Translations under genes and position numbers: made by a program | From: Chryseobacterium sp. Leaf405 | GTDB lineage: Bacteria > Bacteroidota > Bacteroidia > Flavobacteriales > Weeksellaceae | NCBI RefSeq assembly: GCF_001425355.1 | Contig: NZ_LMQN01000018.1 | Coordinates: 100,261 to 164,260, forward strand | Direction of reading: 5' to 3' | Length of the DNA: 64,000 nucleotides | Notes under the pieces: model-generated | What the model saw: only the letters and a program-made list of their open reading frames with translations | Database searches by the model: none | What the model was told of the DNA's origin: nothing | Shown: positions 1 through 9,425 of the stretch, in pieces | Layout: each line of letters starts with the position of its first letter | Numbering within the stretch: position 1 is the first letter of the stretch

Positions 1-1108
1 GGAAATCCCTCGTTCCGTCATCATATCCGAAATAATCATATTTCCCTCTTTTACGGGTAAGAAAATCTTTAAAAGTTGTAATATCATTGTAAGAAGTTCC
101 CATTGTTACCGTGGTAAAATTTTCGTTGGGAATATCTTTTGTCTTTACCTCCACATAACCTCCTGCGAAACTGGCATTCATATCCGGAGTTGCGGTTTTG
201 CTTACCACTACACTTTCAACCATTGCTGTAGGAATAATATCGAAAGAAAAATTCTGATTGTAAGCTTCCGTGCTTGGAAGATTGATTCCATCCATGGCTG
301 CCGTGTTCCAGCGCTCTCCCATCGAACGGACAACCACATATTTGTTATCAATAGTTGTCACCCCGGTTATTCTTTTCATTGTTGCGCCTAAATCATTATC
401 CGGTGTTTTGGAAATCTGTTCCGCAGAAATTCCGTCGCTCATTTGTGCTGCTTTTTTCTGTTGAGTCAGTAATCCTGCTTGTGTATCGGCTTTTCGGGTT
501 CCTGTGATAACCACTTCTTTTATATCCGAAATTTTATCCGAAACAGGTCTCATGGCAAAAGAAACCGTATTCGTTTCATTATGATTAATTGTCAGTTTTT
601 CAACACGTAAAGAGTTGTATTTCGGAGATTTTACCGTTAATGTATAAGATCCTGAAGGAAGTTCGATAGTAAAATCACCATTATTATCCGTCACGGCATT
701 TTTTCCCGCAATATTAATTTCCGCTCCTACTACAGGATTTCCGACTTCATCAACGATTTTCCCTGAAATTCTTCCGTTTCCCAAAACAGAAATACTTTGT
801 CCCTCATATTTTATGGAAATAAGATCGCCTTTCATACGAAACACAACAGGAAGTCCGTTTGTCATTTCTTTCAGGCAATTATTGACCGGAATATTTTCAC
901 ATTTTATTGCTCTTATTTTTAATTCTTTAATATCTGCTTTAGAATAAGCCAGTCTCATTCCCGTTTTACCCGCAAATTCCTCCAGCACTTCGATCAAAGG
1001 TTTCCCCACAGGAGCAGAAAACGACACTTTTTGTGTTAATTCCTGAGCTTCTGCTGCTACCGTAAAAAATAGTGCTGCAATGGTAAAACTACACTTCAAA
1101 CTTTTCAT
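1..1108 (-). CDS. TonB-dependent receptor, N-terminal part (cut by window edge)
   Basis: The reading frame is open from an ATG at 1108 to the left edge (about 369 codons) and the C-terminal barrel lies outside the window. A signal peptide ending near AEAQE is followed by an STN (secretin/TonB short N-terminal) domain at about residues 25-105. A carboxypeptidase-like regulatory beta-sandwich (GKIVDEVGNPVVGAEI) follows at about 115-200. The plug then begins, with VVITGTRKAD and later TPDMNASFAGGYVEVKTK. STN-bearing receptors usually signal to a FecR protein in the inner membrane, and a fecR gene lies 43 bp upstream on the same strand, so the two are probably co-transcribed. The transported substrate cannot be told from this part. 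The family call is secure. Confidence 0.93.
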   Translation of the reverse strand, partial: MKSLKCSFTIAALFFTVAAEAQELTQKVSFSAPVGKPLIEVLEEFAGKTGMRLAYSKADIKELKIRAIKCENIPVNNCLKEMTNGLPVVFRMKGDLISIKYEGQSISVLGNGRISGKIVDEVGNPVVGAEINIAGKNAVTDNNGDFTIELPSGSYTLTVKSPKYNSLRVEKLTINHNETNTVSFAMRPVSDKISDIKEVVITGTRKADTQAGLLTQQKKAAQMSDGISAEQISKTPDNDLGATMKRITGVTTIDNKYVVVRSMGERWNTAAMDGINLPSTEAYNQNFSFDIIPTAMVESVVVSKTATPDMNASFAGGYVEVKTKDIPNENFTTVTMGTSYNDITTFKDFLTRKRGKYDYFGYDDGTRDF

Positions 1109-1151
1109 TTTCAAACTCTCTTTTATTAAATTTTATCTGATTATTAGTTTT

Positions 1152-2102
1152 TTATTTATTTTTCAGAATATAGGTTTGCTTTTCCTTCTGAACTTCCAGT
1201 CCAAGAATAAATGCCAGTGCATCAATATTTTCATCAGCATTTCCATTGGTAAAATCGGCAGTTATCTTCTTTTCTGCCACTTCTTTAGGATAAATAATAT
1301 TGATGTTGTAATTTTTCTGCAAAACCTCAGCAACTTCTTTCAAACTGACATCATTAAAGCTTAAAGACAATAAAGCCGGCAATGTTTTATTCAACTTATT
1401 CTCTCTTTTAAATGAAATCACTGCGGCAGTACGGGCTACTCCGAAATTGGTCCATTTCTGATGAGGTTTCAAAAAAGTTATTGGAGTTCCTGCGTAAGAA
1501 ACTGCGACTTTTCCTTCATAAAGATCTACCGCTTTATTGTTTCCGGTTTGGGTAATTTTAAAAACAGTTCCCAACACTTTGGTACTGAAACCATCTGCAT
1601 GAACGATAAAAGGATGTTTTTTAGATTTTGCCACAGAGAAAACTGCATCTCCTTTCAAATTCACCACTCTGGTGTCTGCCGGAAAAGATTTTTCAACAGT
1701 AAGCTCCGCACCGGGAAATAATGTCACCACCGAACCATCTGCCAAGTGAACTTTTTGATTTGCATATTCGGCAAAATATACATCCGGCTTAAAGAAAGTA
1801 TTATAACTAAAAACTCCTCCTAAAGTAAAAAGAAGCAATATAGCGGCTGCGATTTGGTAAAAATACTTTCTAAAGCCGTTAGAATGATATGTAATAGCTG
1901 TTTGGTTAAAATAAGGTTCCAGAGAAAACAAGACTCTCTCTTTAGATTCTTTTATATGATTCGCATCCAGATTTTTTTCTATACTGATTTTCAATTGATT
2001 TAGAAGATCGGTTTCTTTTTCTGAAATTTTTTCTTCAGAAACTTCTCTTTCCCAAAGTTTGAAAACAAATGCCTGAATATCTTTATATTTTAAGTTTTTC
2101 AT
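1152..2102 (-). CDS. FecR-family anti-sigma factor
   Basis: A 316-residue protein with a cytoplasmic N-terminal region (about 1-80) that would bind a sigma factor, one membrane span at about 82-100, a periplasmic FecR domain at about 110-210 (YANQKVHLADGSVVTLFPGA) and a C-terminal DUF4974 domain at about 245-316 (LSFNDVSLKEVAEVLQKNY). This is the standard Bacteroidota FecR layout. It relays occupancy of the STN-bearing receptor encoded just downstream (1-1108) to an ECF sigma factor. The likely partner is the sigma gene at 2337, which here is divergent rather than upstream in the same operon. Confidence 0.95.
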   Translation of the reverse strand: MKNLKYKDIQAFVFKLWEREVSEEKISEKETDLLNQLKISIEKNLDANHIKESKERVLFSLEPYFNQTAITYHSNGFRKYFYQIAAAILLLFTLGGVFSYNTFFKPDVYFAEYANQKVHLADGSVVTLFPGAELTVEKSFPADTRVVNLKGDAVFSVAKSKKHPFIVHADGFSTKVLGTVFKITQTGNNKAVDLYEGKVAVSYAGTPITFLKPHQKWTNFGVARTAAVISFKRENKLNKTLPALLSLSFNDVSLKEVAEVLQKNYNINIIYPKEVAEKKITADFTNGNADENIDALAFILGLEVQKEKQTYILKNK

Positions 2103-2336
2103 AAATGACTTAGTATACGTTCGCCGTTACATCTATAAAACAGAGAAAAAGAAAAACTTCCCCAGCCTTTATTTAACATTGTATTCACATTAGAATCAAC
2201 TTGTTAATATTTTGGGCAGTTTTCGACGATTTCTAAACATTTACGTCATAATTTGTCCCCGATTTTCAGAAATAATTAATGTTGAATTCCTTAAAGTTCA
2301 CAAAAAGTTAATTTTCCTTTAGGTAATTTTGCATCA
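2103..2336. other. Divergent intergenic region between fecR and the ECF sigma gene
   Basis: This 234-bp AT-rich stretch must hold the promoters for both directions. On the plus side the only clear match is the TAATTTTG box at 2324-2331. On the minus side, close to the fecR start, there is a GTAAC...CGTATAC stretch that might be recognised by an ECF sigma, but its spacing does not fit a normal -35/-10 pair, so no minus-strand promoter is called. Confidence 0.4.
2324..2331 (+). promoter_or_regulatory. Candidate Bacteroidota -7 element for the ECF sigma gene
   Basis: TAATTTTG matches the Bacteroidota primary-sigma -7 consensus TAnnTTTG. Its last base is only six positions before the ATG at 2337, so transcription would start at or next to the start codon and the mRNA would be nearly leaderless. 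No convincing TTG/TTTG -33 box is visible at the usual distance, which lowers confidence. Confidence 0.45.
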
Positions 2337-2957
2337 ATGAAACAGACAGATCACAAACTATTGAAAAAAATAAAAACAGGAGACCGACCTGCTTTTATGA
2401 AACTATACGAAAGGTATTGGGATGATTTGTACCGCTTTGTTTTTGTAAAGACCCGAGACAAAGAACTGGCAGAGGAATTATTGCAGAATCTCTGGATAAA
2501 GGTTCTGGAAAACACAGAAAGTATTCAAACCGACGAAAACGAAAGCGCAAAAGGCTATTTTCTAAAGCACCTTCATTTCAGAGTTATCGATTATTTTAAC
2601 AGTCAGAAAAAAGAATTATCGACAATAAGTATCGATGAATCTGAAACTTCTATCGATATTACCGATACAGAATATTTTGAAATTCTTGAAGAGCATGAAA
2701 TTTCCGCTTTATTTTCTATGATTGATGAGGTTGTCTCAAATTTACCTATCACTGAACAGAAAGTGTATGACATGAGAATCCGCCAAAATAAGTCTGTTGA
2801 TGAAACAGCCGAAGCTTTAGGTTTAAGCAATAAAACGGTAAGTAACAAACTCAGCAAAGCGATCGGTGAAATCCGTGAACAGCTGAATCCTGAATATCAG
2901 TCTTCCAAGAAATTTGTTTCTGTTATGGTTTTAATGGATATTTTATTAAGACATTAG
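2337..2957 (+). CDS. ECF-type RNA polymerase sigma factor
   Basis: A 206-residue sigma-70 family protein. Region 2 is at about 15-85 (FMKLYERYWDDLYRFVF, ELAEELLQNLWIKVL) and region 4 at about 130-185 (LPITEQKVYDMRIRQNKSVDETAEALGLSNKTVSNKLS), with a helix-turn-helix that would contact the -35 element. There is a somewhat hydrophobic C-terminal tail. It is divergent from the FecR/receptor pair at 1-2102 and very likely directs that pair. It ends one base before the stop of the convergent TolC gene. Confidence 0.93.
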   Translation: MKQTDHKLLKKIKTGDRPAFMKLYERYWDDLYRFVFVKTRDKELAEELLQNLWIKVLENTESIQTDENESAKGYFLKHLHFRVIDYFNSQKKELSTISIDESETSIDITDTEYFEILEEHEISALFSMIDEVVSNLPITEQKVYDMRIRQNKSVDETAEALGLSNKTVSNKLSKAIGEIREQLNPEYQSSKKFVSVMVLMDILLRH

Positions 2958-2958
2958 T

Positions 2959-4257
2959 TTACAACCCATTTTTCAGGATTTTTAATAATTCTGTTTGTTG
3001 AATTACATCATTTTTGCTGTTAATTAAATTATAATTTGCCTGAAGCCAATTGTTTCTCACAATAAAAAAAGTATACGCATCCATTAGACCTTCTTTGTAT
3101 TTCTCTTCAGATTTTTGAAATGAAAGTCTCTGATTTTCAAAGTTTAATTCTAAAAGATGATATTTTTCCTGCGCATTGGTAAATTGTGCTTTAATCGAAT
3201 TAATGGTCTTTGTAAGATCATTAATAATTAATTCCTTATCGTAATTTGAATTGATGACATTCAATTTTGCAATCTCTACATTATTTTTGATCTGAAACTG
3301 ATTAAAAATCGGAATGGAAAGTCCAAAAAACACAGATTGGTTTTTATTCTGAACAAACTGATCCGAAAAATTAATCCCTGACACATTATCTTTTCCTAAA
3401 GATTTATTGTAAAAAGTTGACCAGCTGTAATTTCCGTTAAGCGTCGGCAAATAACTGGATCTTTCAATAGAAACTCTTTTCTGCTGTGCATTGATTTCTG
3501 CAACAATTGCTTTATAGGACGGATTATTTTGCACCAATTTATTTGTAAAATCAGAATCTGAGAAATCTCCTTCCGATAAAATCTCTTCATTATTCATGAT
3601 AAAATCTATAGAATCTTCCGTAATATTTAATGCATTATAAAGGTTAATTTTTGCCAAATCACGTTGATTTTTTGCTGAAACCCACTGTTCCTGTAGCGTT
3701 CCTAAATTTGCTTTAATATCGTAAATATCACTTTTTGAGCGACTTCCAATTTCGACTTCTTTTTCAGTTCGTTTAATCTGATCTTCAATTCCGGCAATTT
3801 GCGTTTCCAGAACATCCAGCCAGCTTTTACTGTTCTGATACACAAAAAATGTTTGAATCACATTCAATTGCACTTCATTTTGAGCTTGCTTAAGTTTATA
3901 AATATTTGTATTTCTATTAAGTTTCGACAATGAAATATTCAAATAATTTCTCCAATTGAATAACTGAATATTTGCCTGTGCAATCAACTGATCATACTGG
4001 GTATTCAAAGCTTCCCTCTGATTATTCGACTGATTGATAGATGATCCGAAACTATAACTGTGATTAACCGCAGCCTCCACAGAAGGAAGTAAAATCCCTT
4101 TTGAGGCCGCAATCTGTCGGTCATTTTTCTGAATATTTACCGTTGCCTGTTTTACCAACGGATGATTTTTAGAAGCATAATCAATACATTCTTTGAGTGT
4201 CCAACTCTGTTGAGCCTGAAATAGATTTATTATTAGAATGAAGAATATTTTTTTCAT
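2959..4257 (-). CDS. TolC family outer-membrane efflux protein
   Basis: 432 residues with a short signal peptide (MKKIFFILIINLFQAQ) and two long helical repeats typical of TolC/OEP proteins, for example LKECIDYASKNHPLVKQA near the N terminus and GLMDAYTFFIVRNNWLQANYNL near the end. It would form the outer-membrane exit duct of a tripartite pump. It is the last gene of the minus-strand operon adaptor-ATPase-permease-permease-TolC (11451 to 2959). The 134-bp gap before it contains a dispersed repeat at 4286-4344. Confidence 0.92.
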   Translation of the reverse strand: MKKIFFILIINLFQAQQSWTLKECIDYASKNHPLVKQATVNIQKNDRQIAASKGILLPSVEAAVNHSYSFGSSINQSNNQREALNTQYDQLIAQANIQLFNWRNYLNISLSKLNRNTNIYKLKQAQNEVQLNVIQTFFVYQNSKSWLDVLETQIAGIEDQIKRTEKEVEIGSRSKSDIYDIKANLGTLQEQWVSAKNQRDLAKINLYNALNITEDSIDFIMNNEEILSEGDFSDSDFTNKLVQNNPSYKAIVAEINAQQKRVSIERSSYLPTLNGNYSWSTFYNKSLGKDNVSGINFSDQFVQNKNQSVFFGLSIPIFNQFQIKNNVEIAKLNVINSNYDKELIINDLTKTINSIKAQFTNAQEKYHLLELNFENQRLSFQKSEEKYKEGLMDAYTFFIVRNNWLQANYNLINSKNDVIQQTELLKILKNGL

Positions 4258-4285
4258 TGGAAAATTTTACTTTAATGATGTTAAA

Positions 4286-4344
4286 ACCACCCCGTCAAAA
4301 ATTCTATAGAATTTTCGCCACCCCTCCAAAGGGAGGAGAATTTT
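4286..4344 (+). repeat. Dispersed intergenic repeat, copy A (two hairpins)
   Basis: About 59 bp starting ACCACCCCGTC. It has two inverted repeats: AAAATTC-TATA-GAATTTT, and CCCCTCC-AAA-GGGAGG followed by AGAATTTT. A second copy with the same order of blocks and most bases identical lies at 54875-54933. It sits between the permease stop (4392) and the TolC start (4257). From memory, similar elements are widespread in Chryseobacterium-type genomes, but no search was run. Confidence 0.75.
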
Positions 4345-4391
4345 ATTTTTCTTATGGATTTCTCTTTAGTTTTTCGTCTCAAACTTTTGGA

Positions 4392-6824
4392 CTATTCATA
4401 CTTAAAGTATTTTACAAGATTCATTTTTGTTGCTTTATATGCTTTGATGCTGACCACCGAAAATGTCAAAATCAATAATAAAATCATACTCAGAATAAAT
4501 GGAAAAATTGGCATATCAATTCTATAAGCAAAATCCTTGAGCCATTCATTCATCGCATAATATCCGAAAGGAAAACTTACTAAAACTGCAAGAATACAGA
4601 TGATCAGGAATTTTTTAGTCAAATCCCAAATAATTGTTCTTTCGTCTGCTCCTAATGTTTTTTTAATGGCAACATCTTTCAGTTTTTGATCAATAACAAG
4701 TGACGACAATGCAAATAATCCCAATAATGCAATCACTAAAACTACCACATTCAATGTTGTAAAAAGCATTTGCTGCTTCTGGAATTTCTCGAAAGTTTTG
4801 GCAAATCTTTTATCTACAAATTCATAATCGAAAGGATAACCGGGTTCTGCTTTTGTAACCCAAAATTCTTTGATCTGTTCTAAAGTTCCCTTAATATCAC
4901 TTCCTGAAAGTTTAATCTGAAGATTACTCATATTTCCTTTCGACCAATTTCTATCGTAATTAAAAAACAACATCGGCTCTACAGGCTTGTCTACTCCATT
5001 CACATAAAAATCTTTGATAATACCGAGAATTTTATATTTTCTCTTTTTCTCTTCCCAGCCCGGATATACTTCTTTTCCCAAAGCATTTTGATGATTCCAG
5101 CCCATTTTCTTAATAAAAGCTTCATTAGCAACAGCCCCGGAAATCGTATCGGAAGCTCTGTTCCAATCCAAATCTCTTCCTGAAGCAAATTTTATATTGT
5201 AAAAATCAAAATAATTACGATCAATAGCACCGTTTATCACATTTTTTAATACTTGTAAAGTATCTGTTGCTTTTTTTACTGTTGAAGAATTTACAAACCC
5301 ACTTCCAATGGAAATTACCGAGCCTGTAACGGATTCTACGCCTGAAATTTTTGCAACTTCAGCTTTAAGACGAAGATATTTTTTGAGATTATAATTGTTT
5401 TCCCAATCTGTTTTTTTGAAATTAATCTGAATTACCTGATCTCCTTTAAAGCCTAACTCTTTATTCAACATCAGCTTTACCTGAGAATGAATAATCAGCG
5501 AACAAATAATGAAAAACGAAGAAATAACCAATTGCAGCGTGAGAATAGAATTTCGCAGCCAAACCCCATTTTTACTTCTTGAAAAATTACCTTTCAATGT
5601 ATTAATCGGTTTAAAATTTGAAAGATAAAATGCCGGAATAATTCCCGAAAGAAAAGCAAAAATCAATAATAAAATTCCGGAGTAAAGAAAAACTCTGCCA
5701 TCAGAAAGTTTTATCTCTTTTCCTAAAAATGTATTGAACGTTGGTAAAAGCAGTTCAACGGCTGCTAATGCCAAAATATAAGCGACAATACAAATAATTA
5801 AATTTTCTAATAAAAACTGAATGATAATTTTCGTTCTTGAACTTCCAATTACTTTTCTCACCCCAATTTCTTTAGCTCTCTGAGATGCCTGTGCTGTTCT
5901 CAGATTAATCAGATTAATTCCTGAAAGTAATAAAATCAAAGCAGAAAGTCCAAGTAAAATCATAATCGATTTTTTATCGCCTTTTGAAATTCCTTCGCTT
6001 TTTGCATCCAGTTTCATTTTTGCAATGGGTGTAAGATGAACTTTCATCTTATTTTTTTCTTCATATTTTTCACCCCATTTTTCTGCAGAAATTTTCTCAT
6101 GTGCAGAAACCAGATCCGACATTTTCTTTTCCAGATCCTGAACATTTGTTCCCGGTTTTAATATAAAATATCCAACATAGGAATAATTCGTCCAGCTTTT
6201 TTTACTTTCTTCCGAAGAAGGATGCCTCATGACAAATCCCGGTTTGTAAACCGAATTTACTTCCGGAATTTGATAAACAGCAGTAATAACATAGCTTTTA
6301 TCATCAGAATCATCCATTTTAATCAGCTTTCCAATACAATCTTTGTATTCATCACCGAAAAGTCCTTTTGCAGTTTCCTCAGAAAGAGCAATTTTATTGT
6401 TTTCACTGATCGCATTTTTGTAGCTTCCAGCAACTTTCTTGAAAGGAAAAAAATCAAAAAATGAATCTGAAACTCTCGCATTGGAGGTGAAAACAGAATT
6501 ATTTCCCGAAGAAAGTTTTACTTTGTAATCTTCCCAACTGTTAGCAATTGTATAATCTTCTATTTCAGGAAACTTTTCCTTTGAAACAGCCAATTCGGGA
6601 TAGCTGGAAACGATCATTGTTCCGAATGAAGGATTTCCTGTTTCTACCAAATAAATATTCTCATTATTCGGAATCCAGTTTTCATAAGATTTTTCGTCCT
6701 GCCAATGAATAAAAATCAATAAAAACACACACAAACCAACACTTAACCCCAACACATTGATAAGAGTGGAAAGCCAGTTTTTTTTATAATTGATGAAGGC
6801 AATTTTGAGCCAGTTTTTTAACAT
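4392..6824 (-). CDS. ABC transporter permease, MacB/FtsX type (first of a tandem pair)
   Basis: 810 residues. An N-terminal membrane span (about 20-40) is followed by a MacB-like periplasmic domain, an FtsX unit of three spans at about 285-405 (ASQRAKEIGVRKVIGSS), then another span near 425-445, a second periplasmic domain and a second FtsX unit at about 690-805 (DVAIKKTLGA). Two FtsX units in one chain is usual for the 800-residue Bacteroidota permeases. It is clearly paralogous to the next gene upstream (6882-9299), for instance in the N-terminal KIAFINYKKNWLST and the C-terminal LVKYFKYE. It probably works with the ATPase at 9426 and the HlyD/TolC partners. Confidence 0.93.
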   Translation of the reverse strand: MLKNWLKIAFINYKKNWLSTLINVLGLSVGLCVFLLIFIHWQDEKSYENWIPNNENIYLVETGNPSFGTMIVSSYPELAVSKEKFPEIEDYTIANSWEDYKVKLSSGNNSVFTSNARVSDSFFDFFPFKKVAGSYKNAISENNKIALSEETAKGLFGDEYKDCIGKLIKMDDSDDKSYVITAVYQIPEVNSVYKPGFVMRHPSSEESKKSWTNYSYVGYFILKPGTNVQDLEKKMSDLVSAHEKISAEKWGEKYEEKNKMKVHLTPIAKMKLDAKSEGISKGDKKSIMILLGLSALILLLSGINLINLRTAQASQRAKEIGVRKVIGSSRTKIIIQFLLENLIICIVAYILALAAVELLLPTFNTFLGKEIKLSDGRVFLYSGILLLIFAFLSGIIPAFYLSNFKPINTLKGNFSRSKNGVWLRNSILTLQLVISSFFIICSLIIHSQVKLMLNKELGFKGDQVIQINFKKTDWENNYNLKKYLRLKAEVAKISGVESVTGSVISIGSGFVNSSTVKKATDTLQVLKNVINGAIDRNYFDFYNIKFASGRDLDWNRASDTISGAVANEAFIKKMGWNHQNALGKEVYPGWEEKKRKYKILGIIKDFYVNGVDKPVEPMLFFNYDRNWSKGNMSNLQIKLSGSDIKGTLEQIKEFWVTKAEPGYPFDYEFVDKRFAKTFEKFQKQQMLFTTLNVVVLVIALLGLFALSSLVIDQKLKDVAIKKTLGADERTIIWDLTKKFLIICILAVLVSFPFGYYAMNEWLKDFAYRIDMPIFPFILSMILLLILTFSVVSIKAYKATKMNLVKYFKYE

Positions 6825-6849
6825 GATTTCTAGTTTTTAGTTTCTAATG

Positions 6850-6879
6850 TTTAGTGTTTTGTTAATACTGAACACTAAA
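6850..6879 (-). other. Intercistronic hairpin between the paired permease genes
   Basis: TTTAGTGTT and AACACTAAA form a 9-bp perfect stem in the 57-bp gap between the two permease genes. There is no T-run, so it is more likely an mRNA-stability or processing structure than a terminator. This is inference from base pairing only. Confidence 0.4.
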
Positions 6880-6881
6880 AT

Positions 6882-9299
6882 TTACTCATATTTCAGATAT
6901 TTTACCAGATTCACTTTTGTTGCCTGGTAGGCTTTAATGCTTACAACAACGAACGTTAAAATCAATAATAAAATCAAACTCAAAACGAATGGGAAAACCG
7001 GCATATCGATTCGGTAAGCAAAATCCTTCAGCCATTCATTCATCAGATAATAACTAATCGGAATACTGATTAATACAGCAATTAAAGTGATCCAAAGAAA
7101 TTGTTTCGTCAAACCGAAAATCAATGTTCCATCAGATGCGCCGAGCGTTTTTCTTATAGCAACGTCTTTCAGCTTTTGTTCAATCATTAAGGATGACAAA
7201 GCGAATAATCCTAACAATGCTACGATTAAAACCATTGCATTCAGAATCGTGAAAAGAGTCTGCTGCTTCTGATACGTTTCAAATGTTTTTGCAAATTGTT
7301 TATCTATGAAATAAGAATTGAGAGGATAACCCGGTTCTACTTTGTTCATCCAGTAATTTTTAAGCCTTTTGACAGTTCCGTCGATGTCATCTGCTTTTAA
7401 TTTTAATTGAATATTTCTTACCCCAAATCTTTTCCAGCTTGTCTCTTTATAATGAAAAAATATCATGGGTTCAACTTCACTTTTCAGACTTCTGATGTTG
7501 AAATCCTTTACAATTCCAACAATATGGTATGGTTTATCATCAAATCCGGGTCTGATTTCTCTTTTCATTGCCTGATCATCCGTCCAGCCAAACTTTCTCA
7601 CAAACGCTTCATTAACCAATGCATTATCAATAGTATCTGAGGATAATTTCGGATTCAACCAACGTCCTTTATGGAGTTTAACACCCATAAATTGAAGATA
7701 ATTATAATCCATAGAACCGTGGCGCCCCTGAATACTCGTATCCATATAATCCATATTGGAACTGCTCTGATTGCCTGTTCCGGGTGGCGCTTCGGAAAAC
7801 GAAATACTTTCAACTCCGGGAATTTTTGCCATTTCGGTTTTCAGTCTTTCATATTTTAACCATGGTTTTGTATTGCCATAATCACCAAAGTCAATTTGAT
7901 AAATCTGATTTCCATTGAAACCTAAATCTTTGTTCATCATATATTTAACCTGTTGATTGATAATCAATCCACCGATAATAAAGAATGAAGAAATAATCAA
8001 TTGTAAGGTCAAAATTCCGTTTCGAAGCCAAATGCCGTGTCTGCTTCTTGCGAAATTACCTTTCAAAGTTTCGATTGCTTTGAAATTGGCGAGATAAGTT
8101 GCCGGAATTAATCCCGAAACCAATGTTACCACCACAACCATCAGGAATGAATAAAAGTAAATATGCCAGTCGCTCATCACAATTTCCTTATTGTAAAACT
8201 TGTTGAAGTCCGGCAAAAGAATTTCAGTTAATGCCAACGATAAGATGTAAGAGATGAAACAAATCAGAAATGTTTCCAATAAAAACTGAACAATTAAATT
8301 ATATTTAGTACTTCCAATTGCTTTTCTCACGCCGATTTCTTTAGCACGCTGAGAAGCCTGAGCCGTTTTTAAATTAATAAAATTGATGGCTGATAAAATC
8401 ACAATCAATACTGAAAGTGTAAACAAAATGATTATTGATTTAAAGTCCGGTTTACCGAACCATGTAGATTCTGCGTGCAGTTTTATTTTGTCAAGCGGCG
8501 TAAATAAACTTCCTGCCGGACCGTATAATTCCAGATATTTTTCAACGGTAACACCAGAAGGCTTAGCATTAATTTTTGCTCTGTATTCAAAAATATCTTT
8601 ATAAAACTTTTGTTGTAAAACTTTTTGATCTGTCCCGGATTTCAGCAAAAAGAAACATGCATAATTGAAGTTTCCCCACATTTCTTTATCATTTTTAATT
8701 TGTTCATAAGGTAAAATGATAAACTCAGGCTTCATCTGGCTGTTTTCTTTTGGCAATTCGTACACCGCCGTTACTACAAAATTATTATTATCAAATTTTA
8801 TATTTTCTCCTGCTACATCGGTTCTGCCAAATAAATTCTTAGCTGCCTTTGTCGAGATTGCAATCGTATTTCCCCCTTTCAGTGCATTTTTATAACTTCC
8901 GGAAACTAATTGAAAAGGAAATAAATTGAAAAAGTTTTCAGATACAGTCATTCCATCCTGTTGAAAGACTGTCTTTTTCTTTGTCGTCATTTTATAACCC
9001 AGTCCCGAACCGTTGATTAAAACATAATCCTGAACTTCAGGAATCAATTTTAAGGCACGATCTGCAAACGGAATAGAAATAGCGGCTCCGTAAACATTGT
9101 CTTTTTTATTATACGTCTGGAAATAATAAATATTATCTTTTTTCGGATTCCATTTTTCGTAGGATTCTTCGTCATTCCAATGCATCAGGATGAGCATAAA
9201 TCCGGTCAGTCCAATCGTCAATCCAAATAGATTAATGATAGTGGAAAGCCAGTTTTTTTTATAATTAATGAAAGCGATTTTGAGCCAATTATTGAGCAT
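6882..9299 (-). CDS. ABC transporter permease, MacB/FtsX type (second of the pair)
   Basis: 805 residues with the same layout as the neighbour at 4392-6824: one N-terminal span, a MacB periplasmic domain, an FtsX unit (ASQRAKEIGVRKAIGST near 315), a second periplasmic domain and a C-terminal FtsX unit (DVAIRKTLGASDGTL near 695). The tandem arrangement suggests a duplication followed by divergence, and perhaps a heteromeric permease. The periplasmic domains are the most different part of the two copies. It lies 126 bp after the ATPase gene, in a gap that contains AGTTGAT-N5-ATCAACT, a small inverted repeat. Confidence 0.93.
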   Translation of the reverse strand: MLNNWLKIAFINYKKNWLSTIINLFGLTIGLTGFMLILMHWNDEESYEKWNPKKDNIYYFQTYNKKDNVYGAAISIPFADRALKLIPEVQDYVLINGSGLGYKMTTKKKTVFQQDGMTVSENFFNLFPFQLVSGSYKNALKGGNTIAISTKAAKNLFGRTDVAGENIKFDNNNFVVTAVYELPKENSQMKPEFIILPYEQIKNDKEMWGNFNYACFFLLKSGTDQKVLQQKFYKDIFEYRAKINAKPSGVTVEKYLELYGPAGSLFTPLDKIKLHAESTWFGKPDFKSIIILFTLSVLIVILSAINFINLKTAQASQRAKEIGVRKAIGSTKYNLIVQFLLETFLICFISYILSLALTEILLPDFNKFYNKEIVMSDWHIYFYSFLMVVVVTLVSGLIPATYLANFKAIETLKGNFARSRHGIWLRNGILTLQLIISSFFIIGGLIINQQVKYMMNKDLGFNGNQIYQIDFGDYGNTKPWLKYERLKTEMAKIPGVESISFSEAPPGTGNQSSSNMDYMDTSIQGRHGSMDYNYLQFMGVKLHKGRWLNPKLSSDTIDNALVNEAFVRKFGWTDDQAMKREIRPGFDDKPYHIVGIVKDFNIRSLKSEVEPMIFFHYKETSWKRFGVRNIQLKLKADDIDGTVKRLKNYWMNKVEPGYPLNSYFIDKQFAKTFETYQKQQTLFTILNAMVLIVALLGLFALSSLMIEQKLKDVAIRKTLGASDGTLIFGLTKQFLWITLIAVLISIPISYYLMNEWLKDFAYRIDMPVFPFVLSLILLLILTFVVVSIKAYQATKVNLVKYLKYE

Positions 9300-9425
9300 A
9301 GTTAATGGTTCTTGTTTGATAGTTGTTAATTAATGATTGATAGTTTTTTAAATCGGAAGGCTTAGAATAATGATTCTACAGTTGATTCTCTATCAACTGG
9401 CAACCGACAACAATCAACCAGGTTT

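Noticed and set aside
4257..4478. 73-codon plus-strand frame overlapping the permease end
   Set aside because: It runs through the dispersed repeat and antisense to the permease; no protein features.
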